A stretch of DNA of 64,000 nt, taken from contig NZ_JODM01000031.1 in NCBI RefSeq assembly GCF_000717995.1, positions 16,009 through 80,008 on the forward strand. Direction: 5' to 3'. Every line of letters starts with the position of its first letter. The first letter of the stretch is position 1. Origin of the DNA: Streptomyces violaceorubidus. Lineage in GTDB: Bacteria > Actinomycetota > Actinomycetes > Streptomycetales > Streptomycetaceae. A program made the position numbers and the translations under genes. Below the pieces are notes generated by a model. That model saw nothing but the letters and a program-made list of their open reading frames with translations, was not told where the DNA came from and made no database searches. Below are positions 1-8,016 of this stretch, in pieces.

Positions 1-245
1 CCCGACACGTTCATGAACGACATCGGCTTCGCCAGGACCACCCGCCGACCGGCCGGCCCCGGCGGACCGATCCGCCCCTCGACCACCTGCGCCTGCGTCT
101 TGCCGTGCCGCTTGAAACGCGCCCCGATCCGCTCCGCCAACAGGTCCGCCACCATGAAGCCGACGTTGTGCCGGTTCGCGGCGTACTCGGGGCCCGGATT
201 GCCCAGACCGGCCACCAGCCAGGGCGCACCCGCGTCCGTCGTCAC
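1..245 (-). CDS. pth: Peptidyl-tRNA hydrolase, N-terminal part (runs off the window)
   Basis: Pth hydrolyses the ester bond of peptidyl-tRNAs released from stalled ribosomes, recycling tRNA in the cytoplasm. About 80 residues are visible. They carry the family's N-terminal signature: the [18 protein letters not shown] stretch with the catalytic His and the substrate Asn, followed by LAKPMSFMN. The rest lies beyond base 1. An ATG at 251 is in frame, but the AGGAGG ribosome site sits one base from it and seven bases from the GTG at 245, so I take 245 as the start. It is last in the minus-strand order glmU-prs-rplY-pth, all translation or wall-precursor housekeeping. The identification is very secure; only the start codon is open. 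Confidence 0.95.
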   Translation of the reverse strand, partial: MTTDAGAPWLVAGLGNPGPEYAANRHNVGFMVADLLAERIGARFKRHGKTQAQVVEGRIGPPGPAGRRVVLAKPMSFMNVS

Positions 246-284
246 GTCCATCCCTCCTCACCGCCCGTTCGTCCACACATACAC

Positions 285-319
285 GTCGGCCGCTGCCCCG
301 CACGGGAACAGCGGCCGAC
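285..319 (-). terminator. Hairpin between rplY and pth
   Basis: A perfect 11-bp inverted repeat (285-295 with 309-319) with a 13-base loop lies in the 97-bp gap between rplY and pth. It has no T-tract on either side, so it may attenuate or process the transcript rather than end it fully. Confidence 0.5.
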
Positions 320-342
320 CACACGATGACCGTGCCGGAGGA

Positions 343-933
343 TCAGGCCTCCGCGGCCTCTTCGCCCTCACCCTCGGCGGCGGGCTCCTCGGCCTGCGCG
401 GCCAGGACCTGGAGGACGACCGTCTCCCCGTCGACGCCCAGCTTGGTGCCGGACGGGAGCGCGATGTCCTTCGCGAGGATCGAGGCACCGGCCTCCAGAC
501 CCTCCACGGAGACCGTGACGGACTCGGGGATGTGCGTGGCCTCGGCCTCGACCGGCAGCGCGTCCAGGACGTACTCCAGCAGGTAACCGCCCGGGGCCAG
601 CTCGCCCTCGGCCTGCACCGGGATCTCGACCGACACGGTCTCGCCGCGCTTCACCAGCTGCAGGTCGACGTGCTCCAGGAAGCCCTTGATCGGGTCACGC
701 TGGACCGACTTCGGGATCGCCAGCTCGTTCGACTTGCCGTCGATGTCCAGCGCGATCAGCACGTTGGACGTACGCAGCGCCAGCAGCAGCTCGTGACCCG
801 GCAGGGTCAGGTGCAGCGGGTCCGAACCGTGGCCGTACAGCACACCGGGGACCTTGTTGTCACGGCGGATACGACGCGCGGCACCCTTGCCGAACTCGGT
901 GCGCGTCTCGGCGCTGAGCTTCACCTCGGACAT
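343..933 (-). CDS. rplY: 50S ribosomal protein L25/general stress protein Ctc
   Basis: This protein binds 5S rRNA in the large ribosomal subunit. It has 196 residues, the long (Ctc/TL5) form: an L25 domain in roughly the first 95 residues (start MSEVKLSAETRTEFGKGAAR), a second beta domain to about residue 180, and a short acidic Glu/Ala tail typical of actinobacterial versions. The start at 933 has AGGAG six bases upstream; the same frame is open further upstream to 1029, but that stretch reads as untranslated leader. It sits between prs and pth, as in many Gram-positive bacteria. Confidence 0.95.
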   Translation of the reverse strand: MSEVKLSAETRTEFGKGAARRIRRDNKVPGVLYGHGSDPLHLTLPGHELLLALRTSNVLIALDIDGKSNELAIPKSVQRDPIKGFLEHVDLQLVKRGETVSVEIPVQAEGELAPGGYLLEYVLDALPVEAEATHIPESVTVSVEGLEAGASILAKDIALPSGTKLGVDGETVVLQVLAAQAEEPAAEGEGEEAAEA

Positions 934-1033
934 GATCACTCCTCGTGGAAAACAGAAACGGACGTGGTCACCCGGCCACGAACGGCCTGCTACGAAGAGC
1001 GCGTCGATAACGGAGCGCCACACCCGCACACAC

Positions 1034-1093
1034 GGGTACGGCCTCCCTCGCCGAGCAACTTCAGCAGTCTACTCGGAGAGGAAGGCCGTACCC
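1034..1093 (-). terminator. Long hairpin between prs and rplY
   Basis: An 11-bp perfect inverted repeat (1034-1044 with 1083-1093) continues inward with further pairing between the CCCTC/GCCGAG and CTCGG/AGAGG segments. It occupies the 225-bp gap downstream of prs and upstream of rplY, so it probably partly uncouples rplY-pth from glmU-prs. Confidence 0.6.
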
Positions 1094-1158
1094 AAAACGA
1101 TCAAACAAGGGCACCGAACAGGCGGAACCCCGCCTGCAGAACGGTTACTGCACGACGC

Positions 1159-2133
1159 TCACTGCTCGTCGAACAGGCTCGTCACCGAACCGTCCTCGAA
1201 CACCTCACGCACCGCACGCGCGATCGTCGGCGCGATCGACAACACCGTGATCTTGTCCAGCTCCAGCTCACTCGGCGTCGGCAGCGTGTTCGTGAACACG
1301 AACTCACTCACCTTCGAGTTCTTCAACCGGTCCGCCGCCGGACCCGACAGCACACCGTGCGTCGCCGTCACGATGACATCCTCCGCACCATGCGCGAACA
1401 ACGCGTCCGCCGCCGCACAGATCGTGCCACCCGTGTCGATCATGTCGTCGACCAGGACGCAGATACGCCCCTCCACATCACCCACGACCTCGTGCACCGT
1501 GACCTGATTCGCCACGTCCTTGTCACGCCGCTTGTGCACGATCGCCAGCGGCGCGCCCAGACGGTCGCACCACCGGTCCGCCACCCGCACCCGGCCCGCG
1601 TCCGGAGACACCACCGTCAGCTTCGAACGGTCCACCTTCGCACCCACGTAGTCCGCCAGCAGCGGCAACGCGAACAGGTGGTCCACCGGACCGTCGAAGA
1701 AGCCCTGGATCTGATCCGTGTGCAGATCCACCGCCAGGATCCGGTCCGCACCCGCGGTCTTCATCAGATCCGCGATCAGACGCGCCGAAATCGGTTCACG
1801 CCCACGGTGCTTCTTGTCCTGCCGCGCGTAACCGTAGAACGGCACGATCACGGTGATGGAACGGGCCGACGCACGCTTCAACGCGTCGATCATGATCAAC
1901 TGCTCCATGACCCACTTGTTGATCGGAGCCGTGTGGCTCTGGATCAGGAAACAGTCCGCACCACGCGCCGACTCCTGATACCGCACATAGATCTCACCGT
2001 TGGCGAAGTCGAAGGCCTTCGTCGGGACAACCCCGACACCCAGCTGCTGGGCGACCTCCTCGGCAAGCTCGGGGTGTGCGCGGCCGGAGAAGAACATCAT
2101 CTTCTTCTCGCCGGTCGTCTTGATCCCGGTCAC
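1159..2133 (-). CDS. prs: Ribose-phosphate pyrophosphokinase (PRPP synthetase)
   Basis: The enzyme makes 5-phosphoribosyl-1-pyrophosphate from ribose-5-phosphate and ATP for nucleotide, histidine and tryptophan synthesis. It has 324 residues, the normal class I length. Visible signatures are the ATP-binding loop with RQDKKHRGREP (about residue 104) and the PRPP-binding motif VDDMIDTGGT (about residue 227). The start is a GTG at 2133 with AGGAG about nine bases upstream. It follows glmU on the same strand with a 131-bp gap, so the two probably share transcription while prs may also have its own promoter. Confidence 0.97.
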   Translation of the reverse strand: MTGIKTTGEKKMMFFSGRAHPELAEEVAQQLGVGVVPTKAFDFANGEIYVRYQESARGADCFLIQSHTAPINKWVMEQLIMIDALKRASARSITVIVPFYGYARQDKKHRGREPISARLIADLMKTAGADRILAVDLHTDQIQGFFDGPVDHLFALPLLADYVGAKVDRSKLTVVSPDAGRVRVADRWCDRLGAPLAIVHKRRDKDVANQVTVHEVVGDVEGRICVLVDDMIDTGGTICAAADALFAHGAEDVIVTATHGVLSGPAADRLKNSKVSEFVFTNTLPTPSELELDKITVLSIAPTIARAVREVFEDGSVTSLFDEQ

Positions 2134-2264
2134 AGCACTTTCTCCTCAGAGGTTCGCAGCTGAGCTCATGAGCGCTCTCCCGACTGGCCGCGGGGGCGTC
2201 TCAGCTGGTGGGGTGCGGATGTGCACTTATCACGGTACGCCGAGTTCGACGCGCCGGTTTCCGG

Positions 2265-3713
2265 TCAGTCTTCGCCGCCCGCCTCACGGGACACCGCCTC
2301 GGCCGCCTTCGCCGCCGCGCTCCCCGGACGCTTCCGGGCCACCCAACCCTCGATATTCCGCTGCTGGCCACGGGCCACGGCCAGCGAACCGGGCGGCACA
2401 TCCTTCGTGATCACCGACCCGGCAGCGGTGTAGGCACCGTCCCCGACCGTGACAGGCGCCACAAACATGTTGTCCGAACCGGTACGGCAGTGCGAGCCGA
2501 TCGTCGTGTGGTGCTTGTCCTGACCGTCGTAGTTCACGAACACACTCGCGGCACCGATGTTCGTGAAGTCCCCGACCGTCGCGTCACCCATGTACGACAG
2601 GTGCGGAACCTTCGTCCCCTCACCGATCGACGAGTTCTTCGCCTCCACGAACGTACCGATCTTCGACTTCAGCCCCAGCCGGGTACCCGGCCGCAGATAC
2701 GCGTACGGACCCACCGACGCCTGCGGACCCACATGAGCACCGTTGGCCACCGTGTTGTCCACCCGCGCCCCGGCCTCCACCCGCGTGTCCGTGAGCCGCG
2801 TGTTCGGCCCGACCTCGCAGCCCTCGGCGAGATGGGTGGCGCCGTGCAACTGCGTACCCGGGTGCACGACCACGTCCTGCTCGAACGTCACCGTCACGTC
2901 CACCCACGTCGTCGCCGGATCCACCACCGTCACGCCGGCCAGCATCGCCCCGGTCAGCAGCCGGTCGTTCAGGATCCGGCGCGCCTCGGCCAACTGCACC
3001 CGGTTGTTGATCCCCGCGATCTCCCGGTGGTCACCCGCCACCGACGCGCCCACCCGGTGCCCCGCCTCACGCAGGATCCCGAGCACGTCCGTCAGGTACT
3101 CCTCGCCCTGGCTGTTGTCCGTGCGCACCTTGCCCAGCGCGTCCGCGAGCAACTGCCCGTCAAAGGCGAACACACCCGAGTTGATCTCCCGGATCGCCCG
3201 CTGCGACTCCGACGCGTCCTTGTGCTCCACGATCGCCGTCACGGCACCCGAGGCCCCGTCCCGCACGATCCGCCCGTACCCCGTCGCATCCGGCACCTCG
3301 GCCGTCAGCACCGTCACCGCGTTCCCGTCGGCGGAGTGCGTGGCCGCGAGCGCCTTGAGCGTCTCGCCGGTGAGGAGGGGAGTGTCCCCGCAGACCACGA
3401 CCACGGTCCCGTCCACGGCACCGCCCAGCGCCTCCAGACCCATCCGCACGGCGTGCCCGGTGCCGTTCTGCTGCTCCTGGACGGCGGTGCGTACGTCGGG
3501 GGCGACCTCGGCGAGGTGCGCGGTGACCCTCTCGCGGGCGTGCCCGACGACGGCGACCAGGTTCTCGGGGTCCAGCTCACCGGCGGCGGCGAGCACGTGC
3601 CCCACGAGGGACCGGCCGCACAGCTCGTGCAGGACCTTGGGTGTGGCCGACTTCATACGGGTGCCCTCACCCGCTGCGAGAACGACGACGGCTGCCGGGC
3701 GAATGGCGCTCAC
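2265..3713 (-). CDS. glmU: Bifunctional GlmU: GlcN-1-P acetyltransferase / GlcNAc-1-P uridyltransferase
   Basis: It performs the last two steps to UDP-GlcNAc, the precursor of peptidoglycan and mycothiol. There are 482 residues. The N-terminal nucleotidyltransferase starts with the [11 protein letters not shown] nucleotide loop (about residues 13-23). The C-terminal half is a left-handed beta-helix of hexapeptide repeats with the acetyltransferase signatures YLRPGT, VEAKNS and NYDG. I chose the GTG at 3713: upstream in-frame residues look non-coding, and an AAGGG site lies seven bases before it. Gene order tRNA-Gln, glmU, prs matches other streptomycetes as I remember them. Confidence 0.97.
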   Translation of the reverse strand: MSAIRPAAVVVLAAGEGTRMKSATPKVLHELCGRSLVGHVLAAAGELDPENLVAVVGHARERVTAHLAEVAPDVRTAVQEQQNGTGHAVRMGLEALGGAVDGTVVVVCGDTPLLTGETLKALAATHSADGNAVTVLTAEVPDATGYGRIVRDGASGAVTAIVEHKDASESQRAIREINSGVFAFDGQLLADALGKVRTDNSQGEEYLTDVLGILREAGHRVGASVAGDHREIAGINNRVQLAEARRILNDRLLTGAMLAGVTVVDPATTWVDVTVTFEQDVVVHPGTQLHGATHLAEGCEVGPNTRLTDTRVEAGARVDNTVANGAHVGPQASVGPYAYLRPGTRLGLKSKIGTFVEAKNSSIGEGTKVPHLSYMGDATVGDFTNIGAASVFVNYDGQDKHHTTIGSHCRTGSDNMFVAPVTVGDGAYTAAGSVITKDVPPGSLAVARGQQRNIEGWVARKRPGSAAAKAAEAVSREAGGED

Positions 3714-3787
3714 GGGATGCCCTTCGGCTGTTGAGGAGGTGGGGACATCCGCAGGATACCGGGGCGGTTTGCGGGGGACATGGGTGC

Positions 3788-3813
3788 GGGCCCTGACGGT
3801 CATGTCAGGGCCC
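3788..3813 (-). terminator. Hairpin downstream of tRNA-Gln
   Basis: A perfect 10-bp inverted repeat (3788-3797 with 3804-3813) with a 6-base loop lies 10 bases past the 3' end of the tRNA gene and before glmU. It is well placed to end the tRNA transcript. Confidence 0.65.
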
Positions 3814-3822
3814 GAACAAGAG

Positions 3823-3895
3823 CTCCCCCATCAGGATTTGAACCTGAACTTAAGGGACCAAAACCCTCAGTGCTGCCTGATTACACCATGGGGGA
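3823..3895 (-). tRNA. tRNA-Gln (anticodon UUG)
   Basis: The reverse strand folds as a cloverleaf: a 7-bp acceptor stem (TCCCCCA at 3889-3895 with TGGGGGA near 3824-3830), an anticodon arm with loop TTTTGGT giving anticodon TTG, and the T-arm GTTCAAATCC. The gene ends at the discriminator G (3823) and CCA is not encoded. It reads CAA codons, which are rare in this high-GC genome. Confidence 0.93.
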
Positions 3896-3922
3896 TGAAA
3901 CTCGACTAAACCGGACATTCGG

Positions 3923-4157
3923 TTAAGTCGCCGAGTCGGCACCCAACACTATGCCGTACCAAGCGCCTTCGATGCGACGGTACAGGTCGGCGCTCTTGAG
4001 GACTTTGATCGCGAGGCATCCGCGGTAGGAGTCTCCTACGTTCTTGCGCACCGTCTTGGGGTTGTGGCGCTTGAGAGCCGTAGCCGGCCCGCCGTAGCGC
4101 GACCGCCCGCTCCCGCGGTCCTTCGAAGTCCGCGTACGTGTGCTGTGCACGTGCCAT
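3923..4157 (-). pseudogene. Remnant of a Streptomyces HTH/homing-endonuclease-like protein with a large internal deletion
   Basis: Two reading frames carry the two ends of one protein. From the ATG at 4157 the first frame gives MARAQHTYADFEGPRERAVA and then LRRAGYG. Near base 4074 the sense passes by a frameshift into a second frame that reads LKRHNPKTVRKN..., YRGCLAIKVLKSADLYRRIE and GAWYGIVLGADSAT, then TAA at 3923. I recall both pieces as the two termini of a roughly 250-280-residue family common in Streptomyces genomes (helix-turn-helix plus a LAGLIDADG-like region). About 70% of the middle is gone. It lies directly upstream of tRNA-Gln, a common site for mobile DNA. The family assignment rests on memory; the frame switch is visible in the sequence. 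Confidence 0.6.
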
Positions 4158-4279
4158 GGGCATACCGTCCGGCCGGAATGCTCGCCTCCGGAGATGCATG
4201 GCTGAGGGTTCACCAGTTCGAGGGATATCGCGTCGTATCGTTTGTCGAAAGTCACCGGAAAAGGGGCGCCCGCCGCCCG

Positions 4280-4285
4280 TAGGCT
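4280..4285 (+). promoter_or_regulatory. -10 box suggesting a leaderless sensor-kinase transcript
   Basis: TAGGCT ends six bases before the ATG at 4292. In Streptomyces a TANNNT box this close to a start codon usually means transcription begins at the start codon itself. No clear -35 is visible, and GGAGG one base before the ATG is too close to act as a ribosome site. Confidence 0.5.
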
Positions 4286-4291
4286 GGAGGC

Positions 4292-5608
4292 ATGACCACG
4301 ACGGGGGAAGACCACGTGCCGGCCCGGGGTGGGCCTGGGTGGTGGGACAGGCGGCGCGGCGCGGTGCTCGATGTGAGCCTTGGTGCCGTGTCCGCGCTGG
4401 AGTGTGCGGCGGAGGGGATCCCGTTCGCGCGGGATGCCGGGATTCCGTTGGCGATGGGGGTCGTCTTCGGGCTGCTGGCCGGTTCGGTGCTGGTGGTGCG
4501 GCGGAAGTGGCCGATCGCGGTGGTGCTGGTGGCGATCGCCATCACGCCGGCGGAGATGGGCTTCCTGCTGGGTGTCGTCGGCCTGTACACGTTGGCGGCG
4601 TCGGAGTTGCCGCGGCGGATCATCGGGGCCCTGGCCGGGATGTCGTTCCTGGGGACGTTGATCGTGACGTTCGTGCGGTTGCGGCAGGACATGGGCCGGG
4701 ACGGTGTGGACCTGGGGGACTGGTTCTTTCCGTTCGCGTCGGTCGGGTCGTCGCTGGGGCTGACCGCGCCGCCCTTGCTGCTGGGTCTGTACGTGGGGCA
4801 GCGGCGTCGGTTGATGGAGAGTCTGCGGGAGCGGGCGGACAGCCTGGAGCGTGAGTTGCAGTTGCTCGCTGAGCGGGCGGAGGAGCGTGCCGAGTGGGCG
4901 CGCAACGAGGAGCGGACGCGGATCGCGCGGGAGATGCACGATGTCGTGGCGCACCGGGTGAGTCTGATGGTGGTGCACGCGGCGGCGCTTCAGGCGGTGG
5001 CGCGGAAGGACCCGGAGAAGGCGGTGAAGAACGCGGCTCTGGTGGGGGACATGGGGCGGCAGGCGCTGACGGAGCTGCGGGAGATGCTCGGGGTGCTGCG
5101 TAGTGGTGGGGACGGTGTGCGGGTCGCGCGGGCGTCGGTGCCGTTGGCGGCGGTGGGGGTGGCTGCCGCGGCCGCGGCGTCGCGGGCGGCGGAGGGCGGG
5201 GAGCTGTCCGCGGAGGGGCCGTGTCTGTCGGAGTTGGACGAGTTGATCGGGCAGTCGGAGGCGGCCGGGATGGTCGTGGATCTGTCGGTGGAGGGGGAGG
5301 TGCGGCTGTATGCGGCGGAGGTGGAGTCGACGGCGTTCCGGGTGGTGCAGGAGGCGTTGACGAACGTGCACAAGCATGCGGCGGGGGCGAAGACCTATGT
5401 GCGGTTGGCGCATCGGGTCTCGGAGATCGCGATGCAGGTGGAGAACGAGCCGCCGCCGGAGGCTTCGGCCGCGGGGTCGGCGCGGTTGCCGTCGGGGGGG
5501 AACGGGTTGGTGGGGATGAAGGAGCGGGTGGCCGCTCTGGGGGGTGTGTTCGTGTCGGGGCCGACCGACGCGGGGGGTTTTCGGGTGTCGGCGGTGATTC
5601 CGGCGTAG
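4292..5608 (+). CDS. Orphan two-component sensor histidine kinase (NarL/DesK type)
   Basis: 438 residues. The N-terminal ~180 residues contain several hydrophobic membrane segments. A coiled linker follows, then a HisKA_3 dimerisation box with the phosphoacceptor His (EMHDVVAHRVS, about residue 216), then a HATPase_c domain with N-box QEALTNVHKHA (about 351) and G-box GNGLVGMKERV (about 403). It would phosphorylate a NarL-type response regulator, but none is adjacent: the next gene is convergent and unrelated. Hence it is an orphan kinase, or its partner lies elsewhere. Signal unknown. The start at 4292 is supported by a leaderless-type promoter. Confidence 0.9.
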   Translation: MTTTGEDHVPARGGPGWWDRRRGAVLDVSLGAVSALECAAEGIPFARDAGIPLAMGVVFGLLAGSVLVVRRKWPIAVVLVAIAITPAEMGFLLGVVGLYTLAASELPRRIIGALAGMSFLGTLIVTFVRLRQDMGRDGVDLGDWFFPFASVGSSLGLTAPPLLLGLYVGQRRRLMESLRERADSLERELQLLAERAEERAEWARNEERTRIAREMHDVVAHRVSLMVVHAAALQAVARKDPEKAVKNAALVGDMGRQALTELREMLGVLRSGGDGVRVARASVPLAAVGVAAAAAASRAAEGGELSAEGPCLSELDELIGQSEAAGMVVDLSVEGEVRLYAAEVESTAFRVVQEALTNVHKHAAGAKTYVRLAHRVSEIAMQVENEPPPEASAAGSARLPSGGNGLVGMKERVAALGGVFVSGPTDAGGFRVSAVIPA

Positions 5609-5621
5609 TCGTGCCGGTGTG

Positions 5622-6119
5622 TCAGCCGGTGGTGGTGAGGCGGGTGGGCCGGGTGCCGGTGACGAGGGTGGCGAGGGCGGTGTCGATGGTGGGGCCGAGG
5701 TACCAGTCGCCGGTGTGGTCGAGGGTGTAGACGCGGCCTTCGGTGTCGATGGCGATGAGGGCCTGGCTGTCGGTTTCGATGCCGAGGGGGCAGGTCTGGG
5801 TGTCGAGGGCGCGGTCGAGGTCGCCGAGGGTGCGGGCCATGTGGAGGCCGTGCAGGGGGTCGAGGTGCACGGTGGCGGGGGCGATGTGGCGGCCGGGTCC
5901 GGTGGGGGCGAGGTGGAGGCCGCCGAATTCGGCCCAGGCTTCGACGGCGGCGGGGAAGACGGTGTGGCGGTGTCCTGCGGGTGTGGTGTGTGCGCGCAGG
6001 GTGTCGGCCCAGATTTCGGCTTGTTTGATGTCCCAGCGTCCTGGTTGCCAGCCGGCGTCGCGCAGTGCGGCGTCGACGGGGACGGGGAAGCGGGTGGTGG
6101 AGGTGCGGTCGGCTTGCAT
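5622..6119 (-). CDS. SUKH-3-type immunity protein
   Basis: 165 residues with the SUKH-3 pattern: an N-terminal ALRDAGWQPGR segment, FPAAVEAWAEFGGL in the middle, then HLDPLHG and LGIETDSQALIAIDTEGRVY towards the end. SUKH proteins are immunity factors that neutralise nuclease or deaminase toxins by binding them in the cytoplasm. It lies 74 bp downstream of the deaminase-like gene on the same strand, which fits a toxin-immunity pair. Its end is convergent with the sensor kinase, 13 bp away. The family call is from pattern memory; the partner is inferred from context. Confidence 0.75.
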   Translation of the reverse strand: MQADRTSTTRFPVPVDAALRDAGWQPGRWDIKQAEIWADTLRAHTTPAGHRHTVFPAAVEAWAEFGGLHLAPTGPGRHIAPATVHLDPLHGLHMARTLGDLDRALDTQTCPLGIETDSQALIAIDTEGRVYTLDHTGDWYLGPTIDTALATLVTGTRPTRLTTTG

Positions 6120-6193
6120 CGGCCCTTGGTTCGTTTCGGTCGGCTGGTTCGCCGGGGTCGGCTGGGTCGGCTCGGGCGGCGGAGTCGGCTCGG

Positions 6194-6724
6194 TCAGTCC
6201 TTGTCCGTGGCGGGGTCGACGATGCGGACGCCGAAGTGGGCGCTGAGGGCGGTGCAGGCGCGGCAGGGTGGGGCGAAGGCGCCGTGGAGGGGGTCGCCGT
6301 CCTCGCGGATGCGGCGGGTGGTGAGTTTGGCGTGTTTGAGTGCTTTGCGGGCTTCGCCGTTGGTCATGGGTTTTCGTGCGGCGCGTTTGCTGCGGGCGGC
6401 GTCGGCGGTGGCCAGGTGGCGTGAGATGAGGATCGTCTCGGCGCAGCGGCCGGTGTAGCGGTCTCGTTGGCCGCTGGTGAGGGTGTCGAGGAAGTCCTGT
6501 ACGAGGTGGTGCAGGGAGGGTGGGGTGTCGGCGCGTGTCGCGGTGCCGGTGAGGGTGGTGCCGCGTACGGAGAGGGCGGCGGCGACGGTGGGGAGTATGC
6601 CGTCGCGGCGGTGTCGGAGGGTGGGGGCCCGGTGGGTGTCGGTGCTGCTCCAGCCGATGCGGGGGTCGCCGCGGCGGGGGTCGTCGGACCGCCCGGTGTC
6701 GGGTCCCGTCTGTGTCGCACTCAT
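6194..6724 (-). CDS. YwqJ-type deaminase-fold protein (toxin-like)
   Basis: 176 residues. The second half has a zinc-deaminase signature: GRCAETILI (Cys-Ala-Glu near residue 93) and PPCRACTAL (Cys-x2-Cys near residues 154-157), as in YwqJ-related nucleic-acid deaminases of polymorphic toxins. Such enzymes deaminate bases in DNA, RNA or nucleotides. No signal peptide, membrane segment or pre-toxin domain is present, so export is not obvious. The ATG at 6724 is preceded by AGGAGG at about 12 bases. It is followed by a SUKH-3 gene and divergent from two further genes of the same functional class. Confidence 0.7.
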   Translation of the reverse strand: MSATQTGPDTGRSDDPRRGDPRIGWSSTDTHRAPTLRHRRDGILPTVAAALSVRGTTLTGTATRADTPPSLHHLVQDFLDTLTSGQRDRYTGRCAETILISRHLATADAARSKRAARKPMTNGEARKALKHAKLTTRRIREDGDPLHGAFAPPCRACTALSAHFGVRIVDPATDKD

Positions 6725-6896
6725 GATCGTCTTCCCCTCCTGAGCATCCCCCCGGAGGTCACAGGGTGCCAAATCGTGTGGCTGCTGCGGAAGCTGGGGC
6801 GTGGCGACACGCCCGGTTGGGGGCGGTGTGTCACGGGAGGGTGACGGCTGGTCACGGGTGCGGGGGTGCGGGTGTCGGGTGCGGGGTCCGGTGCCG

Positions 6897-6925
6897 GTGA
6901 CCCCTCAGGCCGTACCGCATAGGCT
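6897..6925 (+). promoter_or_regulatory. Promoter for the WHH/SUKH genes
   Basis: GTGACC (6897-6902), 17 bases, then TAGGCT (6920-6925) gives a reasonable vegetative-type promoter about 92 bases before the ATG at 7017. The 292-bp divergent spacer also holds a near-palindrome CAGATCAGACAGATCTG just downstream (about 6967-6983), a possible operator. Confidence 0.5.
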
Positions 6926-7016
6926 GTCGGCACCGCGCTCGTACGCGGTGGACCCAGACAGTGCAGGCAGATCAGACAGATCTGGCAGCAGACAGACGCC
7001 GCAGGGGGCAACTGCC

Positions 7017-8009
7017 ATGACGACAGGTCGGCTCGGGCAAGCAGCCGCGCCGCCGAACGCGGCCTATGCCGGGCAGGTCGTGCATTTCCCGGATCCGGTG
7101 CGGGCGGCACGTCACCCGAGAGGGGTACGGGTGGACGCGGGTGGTTATCCCGATTTCTCGCCGTACGCGCGTGCGGTCGCGGAGATCGCGGATCCGCCGG
7201 AGGGGTTCGGGGTCGACGAGTTGCGGTTGACGGACTACGTGTCGGCGAACGCGGCTCTGGCGGCGTCGGGGCACGAGTTGTGGGACACGGTTCCGGCGGT
7301 GGCGACGCCGCACGGCTGGACGTGGCATCACGTGACGGGTTCGCGGCGGATGGAGCTGGTCCCGGTCGAGGTGAAGGCGCTGCTGCGGCACCACGGTGGG
7401 ATCGCGACGGCTGTGGTGGACCAGGGGAAGCGGGGGACGCGGCCGTTGCAGGAGACGCGTCCGGCGCACTTCGGTCTGCCGAAGTCGGGGGTGGCGGTGA
7501 CGGAGCAGCAGGTGCAGGGGGTCGAGGAGGATCTCGGGTACCGGCTGCCGGGCGCCTACCGGTCGTTCCTGAAGGCGGCGGGTGGTTGTGCGCCGGTGGG
7601 TACGGCGCTCGACGCGGAGCTGGGGCTGCTGGTGGATCAGCCGTTCTTCACGGTGCGTGAGGAGGCGGCGGTCAACGACCTGGTCTATGTGAACAAGTGT
7701 CTGCGGGACCACCTGACGAAGGACTACCTGGGGGTGGCGTTCGTCCAGGGGGGTCTGCTCGCCGTGAAGGTGAAGGGCGAGCGGATCGGTTCGGTGTGGT
7801 TCTGCGCCTACGACGATGTGCGGGACGTGGATCCGTCCTGGCCGCCGGCGGACCGGGTGGAGCGGCTGTTGCTGCCCTGCGGTGAGGATTTCGACGCGTT
7901 CCTGTCTCGGCTGGCGGGTTCTCCGCCGGAGTTGGAGACGGTGGCGAACCTGATGGTGGACGGCGGTTTCGCGCGTGCGGTGCCCGTGTCGGCGTCGGTA
8001 GGGGAGTGA
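7017..8009 (+). CDS. WHH-type HNH nuclease domain fused to a SUKH-1 (SMI1/KNR4) domain
   Basis: 330 residues. Residues ~35-135 match the WHH variant of the HNH/Endo VII nuclease fold: YPDFSPYA, then D..SANAAL, then ATPHGWTWHHV (Trp-His-His near residue 103) followed by MELVPVEVKALLRHHGG. From about residue 160 a SUKH-1 domain begins (VTEQQVQGVEEDLGYRLPGA, YRSFLKAAGG). In polymorphic toxin systems the nuclease is the toxin tip and SUKH-1 the immunity protein; here they sit in one chain with no secretion signal. AGGGGG precedes the ATG; an upstream in-frame extension to 6801 looks non-coding. The next gene starts 7 bp after the stop, so the two are co-transcribed. Confidence 0.75.
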   Translation: MTTGRLGQAAAPPNAAYAGQVVHFPDPVRAARHPRGVRVDAGGYPDFSPYARAVAEIADPPEGFGVDELRLTDYVSANAALAASGHELWDTVPAVATPHGWTWHHVTGSRRMELVPVEVKALLRHHGGIATAVVDQGKRGTRPLQETRPAHFGLPKSGVAVTEQQVQGVEEDLGYRLPGAYRSFLKAAGGCAPVGTALDAELGLLVDQPFFTVREEAAVNDLVYVNKCLRDHLTKDYLGVAFVQGGLLAVKVKGERIGSVWFCAYDDVRDVDPSWPPADRVERLLLPCGEDFDAFLSRLAGSPPELETVANLMVDGGFARAVPVSASVGE

Positions 8010-8016
8010 GCTGGCG

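Noticed and set aside
13..2163. 716-codon open frame on plus across pth, rplY and prs
   Set aside because: Antisense to three securely identified genes.
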